Assembly: GCF_002288925.2 (NCBI RefSeq)
Contig: NW_022098043.1
Location: 3,890,263 to 3,954,262 of the forward strand
Direction: 5' to 3'
Source of the DNA: Delphinapterus leucas
Taxonomy: Eukaryota; Chordata; Mammalia; Artiodactyla; Monodontidae
DNA length: 64,000 nucleotides
Shown in pieces: positions 50,701-58,114 of this stretch. The notes beneath the pieces were generated by a model, which was given only the letters and a program-made list of their open reading frames with translations, made no database searches and was not told the DNA's origin. A program made the translations under genes and the position numbers. Every line of letters starts with the position of its first letter. Within the stretch, counting starts at the first letter, position 1.

Positions 50701-52718
50701 GTTATACAGCAGAAACTAACACAACATTGTAAAGCAATTATACTCCAATAAAGATGTTAAAAAAAAATTGAAGGATTAAAAAAAATGTTCACATTAAACT
50801 CAACTCTAAATAATTTATTCAAGGAAATCACATTAAAAAAGTTTGAATCTAAGATTTCTATCTATCTAAGAAACCATTAAAACTTACCTGTGTGCCATAC
50901 GTACTGAACCCACACATATGTACTAGCAGCAAAAAAAAGCCATTGTATGGGGATGAACAGCAGACATATTATATTTGACGTGAATGCTACACAAACAAAA
51001 AATACTGAGAAGGCCTAAAGGGAAAAACAAAATAAAAAACATATCTTAGAACATGTTAATTTCAAACAGAGATTATTAAAAGCACGTTGGACAAAATCTC
51101 TGAAACTGCTATGCAATAACTACAGAACAAGTTACAACAGGAAATTTTAAATAGTTAAAATCACCCATATAAAAAGTAGTCGTTAATTTAGCATTAAAGA
51201 CTAATCCTATTTATGGCCTCAAATCATGAAGAACTGGACCAGTACAAACAGGTTGATTCACAGTGAGTTTACTTGGACTCCACAGGTGGGTTACCTAAAA
51301 GAAACAGAATTTTAACACAGAAAAGCCTCCTCTCTCCTCACAAAATATTACTAAAGAAACTCATTCTTAAAGGATAGGCTGTTGGAGCACAGATAAAACA
51401 CAACTGTGGCAAGAATTACACTGATGTTCATAATTTTAACAATGCAGCTTCCTCTGGACACATCATTATCTATTACTAACAGGACATGAGCTCAAAACCA
51501 TCTTTTCAAGGCATGGATTTGCTCTGACCAAAGCACCAGGCCTGGGTAGAAGAGGTACAGGTTTAAGATGTGGCTCTGTAACACAACAGAACTACAGGTC
51601 AACCAAGGGAGCAAGCCCAGGCCTATGCCCTTGCTCTAATGCAGTAGTTCTCAAAACATGATCTGGGGATCCCTGGGGATCTCTGAGATCCTTCCAGGGA
51701 GCCTTCCAGGTAAAATCATTTCATAATAATACTAAGGCGTTATCTGCCTCTTTCATGCTCATTTACTCAGGAGTATGGTGGTGTCTTCTAGAAGTTACAC
51801 GATAAGTGATATTGTAATCACCTGAGTTCACAAGCAGATATGAAAATCCAGCTGTCTTCTATTAAGCCAGACATTAGAGAGATTTTCAAAAATGTAGTCA
51901 ATCTTCTAATTATTTTGTTTTGGAAAATACAGTTATTTTTCATTTTGAAATGTAATGTGTATTAACATGTAATGGGTTTATTATTGCTTTTTTTAAGTGA
52001 ATTAAGTATTCAATTTTTATTTTAAATTTTATTTTATTTTAAACAAAAATTTAAATTTTTTATTTTTATTTAAATTAAATAAGTATTAAATTTTTTTCCA
52101 GTTTTAATTTCTAATATAGTAAAAATAGATAGATGTAACCTACATAAATAAAAGCTTTTTGGAGTCCTCAATAGTTGTTAAGAGTGTAAAGGATCTGGAG
52201 ACCAAAAAGTCTGAGAACCACTGCTCTAACTCGAACCCAGTCACAAAGCCAGTGATAGGGGCTCCAGAGGTACTTCAGAGTAGAACTGGGCAATTACTGC
52301 TTTATCCACTACTCTGTCTTCCTTCTGAAATCCTCCCTCCCTCCCCTTCTTTTCACTGGAATGGTAGAGGAGGGAGTAAAATGATTTGATCAGTGGGTTT
52401 AGACAAAATAGCCTCAAAGGCTAGTTTCAGTCCGTAGACCCTGTTACTCAATACAGTCACCTAAGTATTGCTAATAAAATCTACTTTAAACAGTTTCACT
52501 ATCAGTTATTGAAGACTTTCTTAGAAGGGTAAATAAATCTTTTACACTTGAAAAATATATATATTAATAAACTTACCAGTCCCTGGTATCTGAAGGAATC
52601 ATAGACGCTTCTGATGAAAAGCCAAAATGGCCACAGGTATTCAAATCTGAACTCCAGGACAAAATCTGCCAGGAGGACAAGTGCCCACACGACCAGGAAT
52701 TTCAGGTATAAAAACGTA
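11953..52718 (-). CDS. MACO1: MACO1 (macoilin/TMEM57), exons 2-11 of 11, 5'-partial
   Basis: Macoilin is a multi-pass membrane protein of the ER and nuclear envelope. Its C. elegans orthologue MACO-1 affects neuronal excitability and sensory behaviour; the molecular activity is unsettled. Joining 52718-52577, 51014-50888, 46536-46413, 44850-44672, 43418-42917, 23727-23569, 22193-22011, 19972-19852, 16859-16685 and 12155-11953 gives 1915 nt. This equals part of codon 27, 637 full codons and a TGA, so the protein ends at residue 664, the known vertebrate length. All junctions visible in the window are GT-AG and every phase fits. Hydrophobic segments lie near residues 27-50, 75-110, 124-140 and 159-174. 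A Ser/Asn/Lys-rich linker covers about 219-384 and a heptad-rich coiled coil about 386-598, followed by a Ser/Pro/Tyr-rich tail. No stop or frameshift interrupts it. Exon 1, with the start codon, is not in the window. Confidence 0.97.
12345..12455. repeat. Interspersed repeat of uncertain class (DNA-transposon-like)
   Basis: 'ttcttagcccacgggtggta' followed by 'ggcaggccagatgtggccta' recalls a common mammalian repeat whose end also occurs at 39478-39680 and perhaps 32600-32725. I cannot name the family. Confidence 0.4.
12845..13030 (+). repeat. MIR
   Basis: 'gtgccaggcactgttctaag', 'tagatgaggaaaccagggca' and 'gagctgggattcaa' are MIR blocks in order. Confidence 0.8.
13215..13335 (+). repeat. MIR 3' fragment
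   Basis: 'tatcttgcccaaagtcattc', 'aggacttaaacccaggacca' and 'ccaaagcccatgcaatttcc' match the MIR 3' half. Confidence 0.6.
14117..14324 (-). mobile_element. CHR-type SINE, short form, with target-site duplication
   Basis: Complete short form with poly(T) at the low-coordinate end. It is flanked by cccaggaacc at 14104-14113 and 14325-14334. It is unusually CpG-rich, which suggests a young copy. Confidence 0.92.
14990..15440. mobile_element. hAT-like non-autonomous DNA transposon copy (Arthur1-like)
   Basis: It shares 'cttctattaa' + 'gagattt' + 'gttttaatttctaatac' + 'aagagtgtaaaggggtcc' + 'gaccaaaaagtttgag' in order with 51640-52232 and 58115-58385. The terminal 'aaaaagtttgagcac' is hAT-like. 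The family name is from memory. Confidence 0.6.
15640..15930 (+). repeat. L2 fragment
   Basis: 'cagagtaaagtccaaagttc', 'gcagaatgtggctcctgcta' and 'ctctgttcaaatgctaccta' follow L2 3'-region order. Confidence 0.6.
16010..16530 (+). repeat. L2 fragment
   Basis: 'tttgcacagtgcctggcatg', 'cattcaagacccagctcaga' and 'gagctccttgagcagagaaa' are L2 signatures. The order suggests more than one piece. Confidence 0.6.
16685..16859 (-). CDS. MACO1: MACO1 coding exon 10 (residues 540-598), coiled coil
   Basis: The 175 nt encode ELRKYKENEKDTEVLMSALS, AMQDKTQHLENSLSAETRIK and LDLFSALGDAKRQLEIAQ, ending with the first base of Gly598. The donor is CCCAA-G|GTAGGA. The acceptor GATGATATTGATAG has almost no pyrimidine run, unlike the other acceptors of the gene. 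Skipping this exon would shift the frame, since 175 is not a multiple of 3. Confidence 0.96.
17118..17470 (+). mobile_element. CHR-type SINE, long form
   Basis: It starts 'ggcttccctggtagcgcagt' and ends in an (AAAT)n-type tail leading into TA repeats. The internal 'ccacaactactgagcccacg' unit is repeated. No clear target-site duplication is visible. Confidence 0.9.
17658..17722. repeat. (TG)n/(TA)n microsatellite
   Basis: tatatatgtgtgtgtgtgcc, then TG units and a run of TA. Confidence 0.95.
17870..18250. repeat. Old LINE-like remnant
   Basis: 'atttcatttcca'-type A/T-rich text with 'ttaagatgatttccaatttt', 'atgatgaacatctctgtata' and 'agttacacttccaccggcaa' resembles old L1 3' regions. Family uncertain. 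Confidence 0.45.
18450..18667 (-). mobile_element. CHR-type SINE, short form, with target-site duplication
   Basis: Poly(T) of about 20 is followed by the complete short form, ending gccaccagggaagcccc. It is flanked by aattctttttttt at about 18442 and 18668. Confidence 0.92.
18904..19200 (-). mobile_element. CHR-type SINE, long form, with exact 13-bp target-site duplication
   Basis: The tail (aaataaataaatttattta) is at the low-coordinate end and the head at 19200. It is flanked by tccatccatttct at 18891-18903 and 19201-19213. Confidence 0.93.
19852..19972 (-). CDS. MACO1: MACO1 coding exon 9 (residues 499-539), coiled coil
   Basis: The acceptor has a strong pyrimidine tract (CTTCTCTTCTTTTTCATAAG before G-GGA-GAG) and the donor is GTT-CAG|GTAAAG. 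The 121 nt encode GECTETLRNRIRELEAEGKK, then LTMDMKVKEDQIRELELKVQ. The exon ends on a whole codon. Confidence 0.97.
19973..22010 (-). other. MACO1 intron 8
   Basis: 2038 nt. A MIR lies at about 20135-20300. Nothing else is recognised. Confidence 0.8.
20135..20300 (+). repeat. MIR
   Basis: 'gagccaggtgccaagctagg', 'cccagagaagaaaactgacg' and 'caaggtcacccagcttgcag' are MIR blocks. Confidence 0.7.
22011..22193 (-). CDS. MACO1: MACO1 coding exon 8 (residues 438-499), coiled coil
   Basis: The acceptor is CATTTCCATATAG before G-TTA-CAT and the donor is TCT-AG|GTATGT. The 183 nt encode LHNAVQMKQKDKQNISQLEK, then KLKAEQEARSFVEKQLMEEK and an Ala-rich end (ATAARAVAFAAAS). High charge and heptads continue the coiled coil. 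Confidence 0.97.
22194..23568 (-). other. MACO1 intron 7
   Basis: 1375 nt. No transposon or other feature recognised. Confidence 0.8.
23569..23727 (-). CDS. MACO1: MACO1 coding exon 7 (residues 385-438), start of coiled coil
   Basis: The acceptor is CTCCTTCTCCTAG before G-CTG-GAA and the donor is AAC-AA|GTACGT. The 159 nt encode LEQDIKKLKADLQASRQVEQ, then ELRSQISSLSSTERG and RQENELLQN. The regular spacing of Leu and Ile marks the start of the long coiled coil. The exon follows the 19.2 kb intron 6. Confidence 0.97.
24600..24800 (+). repeat. MIR
   Basis: 'catgccaggcactgttccat', 'tacagatgaagaaatttaga' and 'ccaaggtcacacaggcagcc' in order. Confidence 0.75.
25940..26090 (+). repeat. MIR 5' half
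   Basis: 'gactcagctctggagccagc', 'ctgcgaccctggacaaggca' and 'ctcagtttccccatctgagg' are the MIR 5' and core blocks. Confidence 0.7.
26470..26640 (+). repeat. Old L1-like 3' end
   Basis: It reads 'ttcataagttgtacacttaa' and ends 'gttatacttcaataaaaagc', as in old mammalian L1 3' ends. Confidence 0.5.
29694..30010 (+). mobile_element. 5'-truncated L1 3' end with exact 16-bp target-site duplication
   Basis: L1 3'UTR text ('actgattcactttgttacaa' to 'ctccaataaagatg') ends in a poly(A) run. It is flanked by aaaagactgaatgaag at 29678-29693 and 30011-30026, exact, which indicates a recent insertion. Confidence 0.95.
30918..31248 (+). mobile_element. CHR-type SINE, long form, with near-exact target-site duplication
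   Basis: Head 'gtcttccctggtggcacagt' at the start and the tail 'caaaaaaataataaacaaat' at the end. It is flanked by aaaaaaccattg before and aaaaaaccactg after. Confidence 0.92.
31417..31629 (+). mobile_element. CHR-type SINE, short form, with exact 10-bp target-site duplication
   Basis: Head 'ggcttccctggtggcgcagt', short-form body and poly(A). It is flanked by aagatagtgg at 31407-31416 and 31630-31639. Confidence 0.94.
33941..33991. repeat. Tandem duplication, 22 bp, period 29
   Basis: A 22-bp block starting ttttcacttaataatttcca occurs at 33941-33962 and 33970-33991. Confidence 0.9.
34995..35110 (+). repeat. L2 3'-end fragment
   Basis: 'attcattcaacaagtattta', 'gagcatctaccctgtggcaa' and 'cgtcgagcttacattctttt' are L2 signatures. 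Confidence 0.75.
37952..38232 (+). mobile_element. 5'-truncated L1 3' end with 12-bp target-site duplication
   Basis: L1 3'UTR sequence ends 'ctatactccaatacaaatta' plus A run. It is flanked by ctacacaaacac at 37940-37951 and 38233-38244. Confidence 0.92.
38751..39447 (-). mobile_element. Twin-primed L1 with 5' inversion
   Basis: 38751-39260 is the L1 3' end on the minus strand, with poly(T) at the low end and 'ggctgagtaatattcc' at the inner end. From 39261 the adjacent upstream L1 segment continues on the plus strand (ctaccatatgacccagcaat to gatgtggcacata). The two parts abut at neighbouring L1 positions. Near-identical flanks tatcagcatrcttttt at 38735-38750 and 39448-39463 mark the target-site duplication. 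Confidence 0.92.
39478..39680. repeat. Interspersed repeat of uncertain class (DNA-transposon-like)
   Basis: 'gctatgttccaataaaactt' and 'caggcagtgggccaagtttg' followed by 'ggcctgtgtgcagtggtctg' form a widespread mammalian repeat end. I do not recall the family with confidence. Confidence 0.5.
40300..40680. repeat. Old A/T-rich LINE-like remnant
   Basis: 'gcacttccctatattattta' and 'cccctattgttggatattta' resemble old L1-derived sequence also seen near 17900-18050. Family uncertain. Confidence 0.4.
41534..41981 (+). mobile_element. 5'-truncated L1 3' end with 10-bp target-site duplication
   Basis: It begins in the ORF2 C-terminus ('acatggatggacctagagat') and runs through the 3'UTR to 'caactatacttcaatttta' and A-rich sequence. 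It is flanked by aaaaagctcc at 41524-41533 and 41982-41991. Confidence 0.92.
42172..42363. mobile_element. Tigger-like (Tc1/mariner) DNA transposon, non-autonomous
   Basis: The ends are inverted: 'cagtcgacccttgaacaacg' at the start and 'gttgttcaaggatcaactg' at the end. A TA follows the right end. The middle has 'ttggccctccatatccatgg'. Confidence 0.8.
42917..43418 (-). CDS. MACO1: MACO1 coding exon 6 (residues 218-385), Ser/Asn/Lys-rich linker
   Basis: This is the largest coding exon, 502 nt. The acceptor is TTTTGGTATTGTAG before CA-GCC-AAA and the donor is GTA-AG|GTAAGT. It encodes a hydrophilic, probably disordered linker with KGKEKDKDAKKHN, GINNNNILQP, a run of four serines in GSIPSSSSKNEKKQK, and NNQLSKPDALV at its end. 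From memory the human protein differs by a few Ser/Thr/Pro/Ala changes here (LPTTLPE and KCPSKSPSAHK in this window). Rapid change in a linker of this kind would be ordinary. The frame is open for a further 32 codons into intron 5 upstream. Confidence 0.97.
43419..44671 (-). other. MACO1 intron 5
   Basis: 1253 nt, A/T-rich, with no recognisable transposon. The frame of exon 6 stays open from an ATG at 43515 into the exon. Confidence 0.85.
44672..44850 (-). CDS. MACO1: MACO1 coding exon 5 (residues 158-218), last membrane segment and start of the cytosolic helix
   Basis: The acceptor is TCTTCTTTCTAG before T-ATT-GGG and the donor is GAA-G|GTAGGT. The 179 nt encode IGYPVVTLGFGFKSYV, the last hydrophobic segment, then a strongly charged helix rich in Lys, Glu and Gln (YKMRLRKQKEVQKENEF, then QQMLQKQEKEAEE). 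The motif QALPAEQQ has Ala where I recall Pro in human; this needs an alignment to confirm. Confidence 0.96.
44851..46412 (-). other. MACO1 intron 4
   Basis: 1562 nt. It contains a MIR at 46020-46300 with a 26-bp internal tandem duplication. The rest holds nothing I recognise. Confidence 0.85.
46020..46300 (+). repeat. MIR with internal 26-bp tandem duplication
   Basis: 'cagacacctatgtgcttggc' and 'agagctgggattcaaacacc' are MIR blocks. Between them atttcatctttcccatgaca and the next 6 bp occur at 46103-46128 and 46132-46157. Confidence 0.75.
46413..46536 (-). CDS. MACO1: MACO1 coding exon 4 (residues 117-158)
   Basis: The acceptor is GCTTTCCCACAG before AA-AGG-GGA and the donor is CAC-TG|GTGAGT. 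The 124 nt hold two bases of Glu117, 40 codons and two bases of Cys158. The exon encodes VSLWILFVYIEAAIRF, a membrane helix, then FKDLKNFHVDLCRPFAAH. Confidence 0.97.
46645..46854 (+). mobile_element. Older CHR-type SINE subfamily, with near-exact target-site duplication
   Basis: Head 'gggacttccctggtggcaca' after ttg, then 'ggtcagggaactagatccca', unlike the other copies. Flanks aagactttcaaact (46631-46644) and aagacttccaaact (46855-46868) differ at one base, so it is older. Confidence 0.88.
46869..47580 (+). repeat. Old L1 fragment (end of ORF2)
   Basis: 'cagaaaatatttacaatata', 'gaagtcatagccctagcata', 'ggcaatttggcagtatagtt' and 'ttgcaatagcaaaaattagg' follow the 3' part of an old L1 ORF2. The frames are broken throughout. 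Confidence 0.7.
48474..48642 (-). mobile_element. Older tRNA-derived SINE with exact target-site duplication
   Basis: The minus strand reads gggactaccctggaggtcca, then 'gttcgatccctcgttgggga', ending in a (CATA)n tail. It is flanked by gtacatacag at 48464-48473 and 48643-48652. Confidence 0.88.
50531..50781 (+). mobile_element. 5'-truncated L1 3' end with 14-bp target-site duplication
   Basis: L1 3'UTR text closely similar to 29760-30000. Flanks aaaatgtccacatt (50517-50530) and aaaatgttcacatt (50782-50795) differ at one base. Confidence 0.92.
50888..51014 (-). CDS. MACO1: MACO1 coding exon 3 (residues 75-117), membrane segments
   Basis: The acceptor is TTTTTCCCTTTAG before GCC-TTC-TCA and the donor is ACA-G|GTAAGT. 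The exon is 127 nt, 42 codons plus the first base of Glu117. It encodes AFSVFFVCVAF followed by IICLLFIPIQWLFFAAS, long enough for one or two membrane passes, and ends in YVWVQYVWHT. Family membership is clear from the continuous match to macoilin as I know it. Confidence 0.97.
51015..52576 (-). other. MACO1 intron 2
   Basis: 1562 nt, phase 0. The main content is an hAT-like repeat copy at 51640-52232, including an A/T-rich stretch near 52010-52100. Nothing else is recognisable. Confidence 0.85.
51640..52232. mobile_element. hAT-like non-autonomous DNA transposon copy (Arthur1-like), fullest copy
   Basis: It starts 'agtagttctcaaaacatgat' and ends 'aaaagtctgagaaccactgc', imperfect inverted ends. 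The internal blocks are shared with 14990-15440 and 58115-58385. An A/T-rich expansion lies at about 52010-52100. Confidence 0.7.
52577..52718 (-). CDS. MACO1: MACO1 coding exon 2 (residues 27-74), first membrane segment
   Basis: The acceptor is TTTTGCAG before T-ACG-TTT and the donor is CTG|GTAAGT. The exon is 142 nt: one base completing Ser27, then 47 codons. It encodes TFLYLKFLVVWALVLL at its start, a clear membrane helix, then an aromatic-rich stretch (EYLWPFWLF) and SVYDSFRYQGL. The upstream partner, ending in AG for Ser27, should be exon 1 beyond the window. The exon ends on a complete codon, so intron 2 is phase 0. Confidence 0.97.
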
Positions 52719-54122
52719 CTGCAAAATATAAAAGAATTCAAGGTCATTTGTGAAAAGCTAGAAAAAGAAAATTCACTGCTTTATTTAAAGAGATAAAAAA
52801 TATCTTCCTATACTATGAAAACAATGGAGATAAAGGACAAAAAGAGATGCTGCCATGGCCCACCTAAAATTTAAAAGCTCTGGTGTTCATTCTGAGACCC
52901 ACAACTATCAAAATAAGATGATGACCCAAAGTGCTTAATTCCATTTAAGATGGAAAAGGCCCACTTAAATCTCACCACTATTTTAAAATGTGCTAAGTAT
53001 ATGACTTCACAATACTGCAACACTCTCAAAATTACAGCTTTCAAGCTGTTCTTCATTAGAAGAAATGTCATGGTTGAGTGGCTTGAAATTTGCTGTTTCC
53101 CCACCCCTCAACATCTGTTTGAAGAGTCTTTGAAATTCTTGATGCACATCCCTACACGCCTAAAGAATTCTGTCTTTTTCCCCCCGTTTCTCCTCTTGCC
53201 TCTCTCTATAGTACTCATGTGAATTAACCAAACAACAACCAAATGACTTCCCAAAACAGACAGAAATTAACTTAGGGAGCAGATGCCAATCACTTCTAAG
53301 GGCTGTGAGGGTACCAAAATGTACATTAAAGAAAAAACCCTGAAAGATCCCAGCCTTGCTCTAGCTGAGATGTTAACGTGTGCTCCCACTTCCTTCTGGA
53401 CTTACGTTAAATAGAAACACACCTTGATAAGCCAGTCAGAACACATATCTAACCACTGTGATATCTCAAAGCAAGGTAAGGACCTGGATTAAAAAATATA
53501 TTTTTCATATAATCTAAAAGCCCATTCTTCCAATTCACTAGTTGTATCATAGGTAACAGAAGCTTTCAGACTCTACCTATTAATAAGCCCCTAATTCTAG
53601 GTCTTTAATCTGGTCATTTCTGGAGCAGGTTAAATTTAGGTATTTTTTTTTTTAAAGGTTTTCTAAGATATACAGATGGGAAGTACCTAAAATTCACTTT
53701 GACTCGGGCAACAGCCTTGCATGGTGTTTTGCAATACAAACATTCCAATATTGCTGATTAAATTAGTTGTCTGAATATACAACATGAACAATAAAATCAA
53801 AGCTTTTAATAAATAATTTTGAAATATGTTAAAATAAGGTACGAAAAGACTTATATTCTTGGGGGTAAAATTAACAAAAACAGGATCCAGCACTGAGGCT
53901 TCTTTCTATGCCCTATAAAGCCACACAGGTAAAAGATGTCAAGAACAGACACATATGACCCTTAATGTTACAGTATCATAATGATACATAATTTGCAACT
54001 AGGGTCAATTTCTAATACTAATTCTTGGTAGAACTTCTTTGGGCACAACAATAAGTTTTGATTAAGAGGTTTGCTGTAGAATCAAGGAACCCAAGGCAAA
54101 CCACAACACAAGCTTGAATCTT

Positions 54123-54477
54123 TTTATTTTTCCATATATTTATTTATTTATTTAGAGGCCGCATTTGATCTTCATTGATGAGTGCGGGCTTCTGCTAGCT
54201 GCAGCGAGCGGGGGCTACTCTTTGTTGCAGTGCACAGGCTTCTCACTGCAGTGGCTTCTCTTGTTGCGAAGCACGGATTCTAGGCGTGTGGGCTTCAGTA
54301 GTTGTGGCACGTGGGCTCAGTAATTGTGGCTCGCAGGCTCTAGAGCGCAGGCTCAGTAGTTGTGGCGTACAGGCTTAGTTGCTCCGTGGCCATGTGGGAT
54401 CTTCCCGGACCAGGGCTCGAACCCATGTCCCATGCATTGGCAGGCGGATTCTTAACCACTGAGCCACCAGGGAAGTC
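54123..54477 (-). mobile_element. CHR-type SINE, long form, with exact 16-bp target-site duplication
   Basis: Tail 'ttatttatttatttagaggc' at the low end and head 'gccaccagggaagtc' at the high end. It is flanked by cacaagcttgaatctt at 54107-54122 and 54478-54493. Confidence 0.94.
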
Positions 54478-54690
54478 CACAAGCTTGAATCTTAAGTCCC
54501 ACCTTTTAGTTTCATTAGAGTCATGTTAGCCAGATGAGGACAGAGCTCTCATCCTCATTCATTAAATCCATCACTGATCCAGTGGAGAGTAAGGCATAGT
54601 TTGTTAGAAAGAACAACTGAGCCACGCAGGCATTCAGGAGCACAAATCTAGTTTGAAACTAGATTTCCAAGCTTGGCTTTAAAAGGTTTT

Positions 54691-54909
54691 GGGGCTTCTC
54701 TGGTGGCGCAGTGGTTGAGAGTCCGCCTGCTGATGCAGGGGACATGGGTTCGTGCCCCGGTCCGGGAGGATCCCACATGGCACGGAGCGGCTGGGCCCGT
54801 GAGCCATGGCCGCTGAGCCTGTGTACCCGGAGCCTGTGCTCCGCAACGGGAGAGGCCACAACAGTAAGACGCCCGCGTACAGCAAAAAAATAAATAAATA
54901 AATAAAAGT
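54691..54909 (+). mobile_element. CHR-type SINE, short form, with exact 10-bp target-site duplication
   Basis: Head 'ggggcttctctggtggcgca', short-form body and (AAAT)n tail. It is flanked by aaaaggtttt at 54681-54690 and 54910-54919. It lies about 210 bp from another SINE in the opposite orientation. Confidence 0.94.
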
Positions 54910-55854
54910 AAAAGGTTTTTTCCTTGTTTCTAGAATTGTTTCTAGGTTTTAAAGAAGAAATAATAGCCTTTCATCCATATTCCTAAGGCATTTAAGAAAT
55001 GTCATGGAAATGTATTTACTTCTCTGATGATCCTTTTCCCATGGGGCTGTGTCTGGAATGTAGCCGAATAAGACATGGTGGGTGCCTCATCATGTCTAGT
55101 TGTCACTATTCCCCAAGTGGAGAAGACAGAGTTCTACCGACTGCTCTCTGCCCCAAATGCTCCCAAGCATGGCAGGGTCCTAGTCTAGCTGGCAACAAAC
55201 CATTTCACTGTATAGAAAGCATTATCCTAAGAATGGCAGCCTGTTGAATACTTTTTAATAACTCAATCATTTAAACCTAAGGCATTACAAAAATGATCAT
55301 CTTTGTTACAGTGACTGCTCATTTTCAATTCTGTAACTTCAAGGGGGTTCCTTTTTATATATTTAATTTCTTTTCAAACAGCTGCTTTCATACCTCTGAT
55401 GTTCCTGGACACCCAGTTCTTACGGAGTCACAGTTTGGAAGTACAGATATCTAAGGAAACTTGATCTTTCACAAACATGTGCTATACCCTCAGCTTTCCT
55501 CAGGCTCCCCTTCTAGGTGGGCCTGCCTCTAAAATCAAGAGGCAATCTTAGTTAACAGTTGATTCTACTCTAGGACTAGTTTTAAACTTTACAGATTCAT
55601 TTCAATCTAATAAGAGTTTTAGAAAGTTTAAGACAGTTGCCTGATTCACTGAGCCTTCTATATCAGTAAATTATGCCTATCATCCTTCTATAGGTACATG
55701 TACAAAATTTAAAAGACAAGTAAACTAAAATGACTGCTCATCAGTGTAGAAAACCTGACTAATTCCTTTCCTTCCATACTCTGAAGGTCGTAAGATTTTG
55801 CCAAATCCAAAGAGATGACATTCTAAAGGGGGAGAAAATTTTAGGCAGGGTTTT

Positions 55855-56204
55855 TTTTAATATAAATTTATTTATTTTATTTTTGGCTGCATTGGGTCTT
55901 CGTTGCTGCACGTGGGCTTTCTCTACTTGCGGCGAGCGGGGGCTACTCTTCATTGCAGTGCGCGGGCTTATCATCGTGGTGGATTCCCTTGTGGAGCACG
56001 GGCTCTAGACGCACAGGCTTCAGTAGTTGTGGCACGCGGGCTTCAGTGGTTGTGGCTCGCGGGCTCTAGAGCGCAGGCTCAGTAGTTGTGGCGCATGGGC
56101 TTAGTTGCTCCACGGCATGTGGGATCTTCCCAGACCAGGGCTTGAACCCATGTCCCCTGCGTTGGCAGGCGGATTCTTAACCACTGTGCCACCAGTGAAG
56201 CCCC
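55855..56204 (-). mobile_element. CHR-type SINE, long form, with near-exact target-site duplication
   Basis: Full long form with the tail at the low end. Flanks taggcagggtttt (55842-55854) and tagacagggtttt (56205-56217) differ at one base. Confidence 0.93.
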
Positions 56205-57149
56205 TAGACAGGGTTTTAAACCCTTAACATTCCAAAATATTTCTTTTAAACCATGAAAAAAATATGATTAAATATAAAATATTTTTATATATATGGTTCA
56301 TAATATGACTTATGGCTAACTTGCTGTTACTTTAATTCTCTGATCCAAATAAGTTTACTAATTACTATAAAATATCTTGAACAAAAATTTAAAGCAGAAT
56401 TGCAACAAAAAGATACTTTCCATAATAATATATTGAAACAAGGGCAGACCAATAATGTCTTCTGATGGTCTGATTAGCTTCTACTCTGGGTGCCAGTGAA
56501 ATACAGAAGAGATATGCAAACATTAGGCTTAATGGTGGCGACTCTTTCACAGTGAATATTAACTATAAGATTCTTTTTTCCCATTCCATTCCCAATAGAA
56601 TTCCCCATTCTACTCCTACCCTTGCCATTTACAACCATTTTTTAAAATTGAATCTATTTAGCAATACCCTCCATCTATGGATTAATCACCTATGATTAAT
56701 GAGAAGTAGTATTGAACATTCTTCTTTTTCCATGTGAAGTGCACCTTCTCTCTAGTATCTCTAGCTGCTTGTCACTTAGATCACTTTCTGGAGCTCATAT
56801 AATTACCACAGGGTGGCTATCAATCCTCAGTACCTGACCTCTTCCCTAGGCAGACTAATGGTCATTTAGTTCACCTGGGCCTCACCACAGAAATGAGTCT
56901 GTGGAATATTTCACTGGCTGTGCTAGTAGTCATCTATCACAATCCCAAGCTTTCCTGTCCTCTCCGTAACAGCAACTGTGAATCCCTTTTACTTTTCAGT
57001 ATGTAGCATGATACCTCTTGAAACAAACTGCTTTGTCTCTACTGTTATTGAATACTTCTCCCTATTGGACATCACTTCCAGAATGTTTGCCCAGCCTCTT
57101 GTCCAGCTGGTATCCTGCTAAAGTCTTATTATATGTAATTACAGTTTTG

Positions 57150-57320
57150 TTACTCAAAGTGTGGTCCATGGACCAGCAGCATCAGCATCATGTATGAGCT
57201 TTTTAGGAAAGCAGTATTTCAGGGACCACCCCAGGCCTATTTAATCCAAGGCTGTGTATTAACCAGATCCCTAGACCCTTTGTGCTTACATTAAAATTTG
57301 AGAAGTACTGGTTTACTGTA
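57150..57320. mobile_element. MER5A hAT-Charlie remnant
   Basis: 'actcaaagtgtggtccatgg' and 'agcagcatcagcatcatgta' begin it and 'aaaatttgagaagtactggt' ends it. Confidence 0.75.
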
Positions 57321-57539
57321 TAAACTTCTCATACTCATAGAACTTCCACTGAATTCCACAATTTCTCAAAAAGAAGACAACGATCTACTCAGATCATCAG
57401 TACTTATCTCCAAACTGTTAGCTATCCATTCCTCAACTGGGAACATTCAAACGGTCCAGGGTTAATTCTTCCATTTTTCTACATTTCTTTCTGAGTCACA
57501 GACAAGATCCTTACCTAAATACAACTTTAACTAAATGAA

Positions 57540-57830
57540 GCACTTCCATTACTACTTATCCCTCAGCACGCAGCATGAGCATCGTGTCTTCAAAAAAGGC
57601 CTCCCTGACCCCACAGTAAAGACTGTTACCCCACTATATGTTCATATAGCATCCTGTACCACAAGAATCATGTTATAATTAAATAACATTTTGTATAACT
57701 AATTGTTTAAATGTAAAGTCCACAAGAAGAACAAAGGAGCTGCCCATTTTGTTCCCTGCTTTATTCTCGATGCCCAGCACAGAACCTTGCCCACCAGAGA
57801 AACTTAACAAATAGTTGTTGAATGAATGAC
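57540..57830 (+). repeat. L2 3'-end fragment
   Basis: 'aaaaggcctccctgacccca', 'gatgcccagcacagaacctt' and 'gttgttgaatgaatgac' match the L2 3' region. Confidence 0.75.
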
Positions 57831-58114
57831 CTGCCATGCCTAAGAATGTTTAGGACCAACAGTAGGGCTTTTATCAAAGCACACAATTACAAAGTGAAGG
57901 TAGAGGGAAAGATGATGCACAGGTGACTAAGAAGGGTGTCTGAACAAAGCAGCACCGACGAAGATAACAAATACAGCTGCTGCCTGAAGGATTACCATGC
58001 ACCTGCTCCCAATCTGTTCTCACTATTTTTCCACTAGGAAGAAAGATATCTTATCAGCCTTGCTCTGGATGCCAGACTATCGCTCCACTTAGCCTACCTG
58101 CCACTGGTTCTGAC

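Larger units (their letters stand above)
46537..50887 (-). other. MACO1 intron 3
   Basis: 4351 nt. It contains two older CHR-type SINEs, an old L1 fragment (46869-47580) and a young L1 3' end (50531-50781). In 48650-50500 I see no recognisable feature apart from scattered weak, unclassified repeat-like stretches. Confidence 0.85.

Noticed and set aside
44851..52576. Introns 2 and 4 having the same length (1562 nt)
   Set aside because: Their sequences are unrelated (one is mostly an hAT element, the other has a MIR), so the match is coincidence.
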